From assembly GCF_008386695.1 (NCBI RefSeq), contig NZ_VUOC01000001.1, forward strand, positions 220,345 through 284,344: a stretch of 64,000 bases of DNA. The letters are read 5' to 3'. The DNA is from Chitinophaga agrisoli. GTDB taxonomy: Bacteria; Bacteroidota; Bacteroidia; Chitinophagales; Chitinophagaceae. Position numbers and translations under genes: made by a program. The notes beneath the pieces were generated by a model, which worked only from the letters and a program-made list of their open reading frames with translations, was not told the origin of the DNA and searched no databases. Shown piece by piece: positions 61,061 through 64,000 of this stretch (position 1 is the stretch's first letter; every line of letters begins with the position of its first letter).

Positions 61061-62248
61061 ATGCTAAATTTTGACGAAAATGCTGCCATGCGTTATTCCT
61101 CCCTCAGGCTGGCCGGTGTGTGTTTTGCAGGCGTTACCCTATGGCTGTTCCTCCTGTATTTTGTGAGTGAGTTCTTAAGATGGCCGGTATGGCTGTCTTA
61201 TGGTGTTTGCGCCTTTGCAGGCGCCGCATTGCTATATTATATACTGCACAGGCATTTGCATGCATTACAATACCAGCGTTTATTTAATAAGCATCCCATA
61301 CCCATGTGGATCTACCAGTGCGGCAGCCTCCGTTTCCTGGCAGTGAACGATGCCGCCATTGAAAAGTATGGCTACACCAGGAGGGAGTTCCTTAATATGA
61401 CCATTAAGGATATACGGGATCCCCTGGAAGTGGACCGCCTGATAGAAAACATACGCAAGCGTTGTACCGGCGCCAATTACCGGGGCATATGGAAACACCG
61501 CAAAAAGAATGGCATTGATTTTTATACGGAGCTATACGCGCATGATGGCACTTATATGGGCTTCAAAACCCGGATCATTATGGCGGTGGATGTAGATGAG
61601 CAGGTAAGAGAAAGCCATGAAGCCCGCGAGCTGGGCATCCGTTATGATCTGCTGGCCAAGGCCACTAAAGACGCTATATACGACTGGGATATTGTCAACG
61701 ATACCGTTACCTGGAATCATGGGCTGTATACCCTATTTGGTCACCAGCCCAATGACGCCACCAATATGCGGGATTGGTGGGAACGCAGGCTGCACCCGGA
61801 AGACAAAGCGCATATGCTTAGCCGCCTGCAACAGCAGCTGAACAGTGGCGCAATGCACTACGAAGAGCGGTATCGCCTGCTTTGCGCCAATGGCCGTTAT
61901 AAAAATGTGTTATGCCGGGGTTATATGGTACACGTGAACAATAGCGCTATCCGTATGATAGGGCTGATACAGGATATTGATCACATAATGGAGAAGCAGC
62001 AGATCATCCAGCAGCTGCAGGATCAGCATAAAGGGCTACGGGAAATAGCCTGGATCAATTCACATGAAATACGCAAACCTGTGGTATCCATACTGGGTAT
62101 TACCCGCCTGTTTGATAGAAGCAACGAAAACAGGTCCCTTAACAACCAACTGATTGAATGGCTCTATACCAGCACCTCTGAACTGGACGAGATCATTCAC
62201 AAGCTGGAAGAAAAAGTGCGAGAGATAGAAAATGGAAACCACAACTAG
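61061..62248 (+). CDS. PAS-domain membrane sensor with dimerisation helix but no ATPase
   Basis: 395 residues. Two transmembrane helices (about 17-36, LAGVCFAGVTLWLFLLYFVS; about 46-62, SYGVCAFAGAALLYYIL), then two PAS domains (about 70-175 with SLRFLAVNDAAIEKYGYTRR; about 195-300 with DWDIVNDTVTWNHGLYTLFG). A DHp-like helical hairpin has His335 in INSHEIRKPVVSILG. The C-terminal HATPase_c domain of a histidine kinase is missing; the protein ends 60 residues later. It could be phosphorylated by another kinase or act without phosphorylation. Heptad repeats follow. Confidence 0.85.
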   Translation: MLNFDENAAMRYSSLRLAGVCFAGVTLWLFLLYFVSEFLRWPVWLSYGVCAFAGAALLYYILHRHLHALQYQRLFNKHPIPMWIYQCGSLRFLAVNDAAIEKYGYTRREFLNMTIKDIRDPLEVDRLIENIRKRCTGANYRGIWKHRKKNGIDFYTELYAHDGTYMGFKTRIIMAVDVDEQVRESHEARELGIRYDLLAKATKDAIYDWDIVNDTVTWNHGLYTLFGHQPNDATNMRDWWERRLHPEDKAHMLSRLQQQLNSGAMHYEERYRLLCANGRYKNVLCRGYMVHVNNSAIRMIGLIQDIDHIMEKQQIIQQLQDQHKGLREIAWINSHEIRKPVVSILGITRLFDRSNENRSLNNQLIEWLYTSTSELDEIIHKLEEKVREIENGNHN

Positions 62249-62332
62249 CGGTTAGCCGTTAACTTTTAGCGGTTAGCCTTTGATAAGAAGTTAATGACTA
62301 AAAGCTAACGGCTAAAGGCTAATAGCTATCTT
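62246..62332. repeat. Heptad-repeat hairpin between convergent genes
   Basis: Left arm TTAGCCG, TTAACTT, TTAGCGG, TTAGCCT (about 62252-62279) and right arm GCTAACG, GCTAAAG, GCTAATA (about 62304-62324). Starts in the stop codon of the PAS sensor and ends at the stop of the coiled-coil gene. Confidence 0.75.
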
Positions 62333-62697
62333 ATAAATCGCTCAAATTCGTGTTTTAATTCCCCGTACAGTTTCTGAAAGGTATCCATACGGTCGTGCAG
62401 TGTAGTAGCATCTGCTACGGGCCGGTCATCATGCACTACGGCAAGTACACCGTTATTCGAGAGTTTTTTTGCAGATTGCTTGAGGTCATGGAATAATTCA
62501 TCTGCCACTTCTGCCTGGCATATGAACTGGTTTTGGAAATGCTCTACGTGGATCAGCATTTCAGGATCGGTTTTCTTGTGTGCTAATTCTTCTAACCTGC
62601 CGCGCATTTCCCGGATCTCCTGGCGCACATTGTTCACTTCACTCTTCCAGGAATTAAGCTGCTCCTGCAGGTCTGATGTCTGTGTGGGTACTTCCAT
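62326..62697 (-). CDS. Small coiled-coil protein, unknown
   Basis: 123 residues. A long coiled-coil N-terminus (LQEQLNSWKSEVNNVRQEIREM, in parts LQEQLNSWKSEV and RQEIREMRGRLEELA) is followed by more helix with HVEHFQNQFICQAEVADELF and a C-terminal LYGELKHEFERFI. No membrane segment, no signal, not recognised. It is convergent with the PAS sensor and could be its partner, but nothing shows this. Confidence 0.6.
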   Translation of the reverse strand: MEVPTQTSDLQEQLNSWKSEVNNVRQEIREMRGRLEELAHKKTDPEMLIHVEHFQNQFICQAEVADELFHDLKQSAKKLSNNGVLAVVHDDRPVADATTLHDRMDTFQKLYGELKHEFERFIR

Positions 62698-62811
62698 GTG
62701 TACTGATTTTTTTTGTAGCAGTTAAATGATGAGAGATGAGCTCTGCTTTTCATCATTTCCGGTCAACTATCTATCTAATATCCATTGTACCTGGTGAAAG
62801 CCATTTCTAAG

Positions 62812-63534
62812 TTACGATCTTTTTTCATTATCCCCGTTAAACCAGTAAATACCATCCATAATGCCCGCTGCGCCCGGTTTATCAGTCTGTAATACATGAT
62901 CATAATGTTGGGTATACTGTATTAAGGCCGCTTCTGCCAGGCCTACCACTACCCCTCTGAAACCGGCGTCATACAAGGAACGGTCATTCATGGTATCGCC
63001 TGCTACCAACACCTGCTCCACCGGGTAATCAATAAAGTCCATCAGCTGTATAAGGGTGCTGCCTTTATTCACCCCGGCAGGCAGTACATCCAGGTATTTG
63101 CCGGCAGACTGCAGTACATCGCAGCCCAACTCCGCCGCTATTTCCAGGGCCACATCTATAGCCGTAGTATGGTCATAATAGAAGGAACAGCGGCGTTCCT
63201 GGGGCACCTCCTGGTAGTACAGGCCTGCCACCTGTTCCATATGGGCACGTACCACATCCTGGCCCGGCCATTGCTGCTCAATAGCAGTCTGTAACGGCTC
63301 TACCGGCAGCAGGGAAGGGCCTTCTACCACAGTGGCCCCCACATCACAGATAATATAGTCCGGCAAGGGCATCTGCGGGTCATCCAGCAAAGGCTGTACA
63401 TTAGCCAGCCCCCGGCCGGTAACAAATACCAGGCGTACATCCTGCTGTTGCTTTATCCATTCGTATAAACGGGCTTTGTCTTCCGGGCTGCCGCCCAGGA
63501 AAGTACCATCCAGATCTGTAGCTAATAACATCAT
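62812..63534 (-). CDS. HAD-superfamily sugar-phosphatase (sucrose-phosphatase-like)
   Basis: 240 residues. HAD nucleophile motif LLATDLDGTF (Asp7, Asp9), GVNKGSTLIQL (motif III Lys) and VLVAGDTMNDRSLYDAG (motif IV) place it in the Cof/S6PP-like subfamily. The cap is small. It hydrolyses phosphate monoesters, perhaps a sugar phosphate. It overlaps the OsmC gene by 4 bp (ATGA), so the two are translated together. Confidence 0.9.
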   Translation of the reverse strand: MMLLATDLDGTFLGGSPEDKARLYEWIKQQQDVRLVFVTGRGLANVQPLLDDPQMPLPDYIICDVGATVVEGPSLLPVEPLQTAIEQQWPGQDVVRAHMEQVAGLYYQEVPQERRCSFYYDHTTAIDVALEIAAELGCDVLQSAGKYLDVLPAGVNKGSTLIQLMDFIDYPVEQVLVAGDTMNDRSLYDAGFRGVVVGLAEAALIQYTQHYDHVLQTDKPGAAGIMDGIYWFNGDNEKRS

Positions 63535-63944
63535 AAGGTAAACGTAGATTCCAGTGTGATATCTGTATTAAGCGCTTTTGAAATAGGGCAATTGGCTTTA
63601 GCATCCGCTACAAATTCATCGAACTTAGCCTTATCCAAACCGGGTACTTTAGCCGTTAATACCAGGTGGCTGCTGGTAATAGCGCCATTCTCCAGGGTAA
63701 CGGTAGCTTTGGTCTCCAGGTTCTCCGGCGTAAAGCCCGCGCCAGATATAAGGAAGCTCAGCTTCATGGTAAAACAACCGGCGTGTGCAGCTGCCAGCAA
63801 CTCTTCCGGATTAGTGCCTGCGCCATCTTCAAAACGGCTGCTGTATGAGTAAGGCGTTCTGTTCAATATCCCGGTTTGCGTAGTTAATGTGCCTTTGCCT
63901 TCTTTGCCGGTCCCTTGCCAGATAGCAGTTGCGTTTCTTTTCAT
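63531..63944 (-). CDS. OsmC-family peroxiredoxin
   Basis: 137 residues. The two redox cysteines are Cys57 (AAAHAGCFTMKLSF) and Cys119 (DAKANCPISKAL) as in OsmC proteins, which reduce organic hydroperoxides. The short length and lack of a signal peptide are standard. It is co-transcribed with the HAD phosphatase downstream by a 4-bp overlap. The upstream region (63945-64000) is cut by the window edge. Confidence 0.93.
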   Translation of the reverse strand: MKRNATAIWQGTGKEGKGTLTTQTGILNRTPYSYSSRFEDGAGTNPEELLAAAHAGCFTMKLSFLISGAGFTPENLETKATVTLENGAITSSHLVLTAKVPGLDKAKFDEFVADAKANCPISKALNTDITLESTFTL

Positions 63945-64000
63945 AAATCAGCTTTTATTGAGGTGAATAAATATGGGTGGGAGATGAAGATACAAAAAAA

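Noticed and set aside
55668-62332. CRISPR array
   Set aside because: Repeats are only 7 bp, contiguous without spacers and located after genes; no cas gene is near.

Overview
The window comes from a Bacteroidota chromosome, most likely a member of Chitinophagaceae such as Chitinophaga (inference). Supporting signs are two SusC/SusD-type outer-membrane pairs, promoters of the Bacteroidota type (TTTG plus TAnnTTTG), a LytS/LytTR two-component pair, large FtsX-type ABC permeases, a class II (B12-dependent) ribonucleotide reductase and a PcrB/GGGP-synthase-type prenyltransferase. Coding density is high outside a few intergenic stretches.

About 0.3-14.6 kb: a contractile phage-tail locus. On the minus strand, in transcription order, come a small membrane protein (holin-like), an amidase, an unknown, a sheath (DUF2586-like), a tube, a tail-assembly chaperone with an apparent -1 frameshift extension, a tape measure, a DUF6046-like protein, a hub, an OB-fold spike, a small unknown, a gp25/gpW-like wedge, a LysM-like protein, a baseplate J-like protein, a gp48-like protein, a collar/HxH fibre, a short fibre-type protein and a 784-residue fibre carrying a GH16 glycoside hydrolase domain. 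A strong terminator closes the operon. There is no capsid, portal, terminase, integrase or replication gene, so this looks like a phage-tail-like bacteriocin (tailocin) with its own lysis genes and a polysaccharide-cleaving tip. Two phage-type genes on the right border it, one on each strand.

14.6-31.7 kb: a dehalogenase-like alpha/beta hydrolase, a decayed stretch with a SWIM-protein fragment, tRNA-Ser(GGA), SusC/SusD pair 1, a basic-secretory-protein-type metallopeptidase, cydAB (bd oxidase), a WYL regulator, a DJ-1/GyrI-like fusion, a VOC protein, and the acpP-fabF-rnc operon.

32.1-50.3 kb: a complete RND efflux operon (adaptor, pump, TolC-like channel), a small carboxypeptidase-regulatory-domain protein, a GNAT acetyltransferase, SusC/SusD pair 2 with an unusual low-complexity N-terminus, a DUF2490 protein, an FtsX-type permease behind two phased palindromes, a YcxB-like protein, an unknown exported protein, and a Dph6-type ATP pyrophosphatase.

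51.0-64.0 kb: nrdJ, a GGGP-synthase family enzyme, the LytTR regulator and its sensor kinase, dxs, an FNR-type reductase with a 2Fe-2S domain, a PAS sensor lacking an ATPase domain, a coiled-coil protein, a HAD phosphatase and an OsmC protein.

Beyond genes, several intergenic regions just after stop codons carry short-period repeats: 7-bp TTAGCNN/GCTAANN at four loci and 8-bp RTGCWRAT at two. Two promoter regions carry three 7-bp direct repeats at exact 11-bp spacing, and two others carry inverted DnaA-box pairs.
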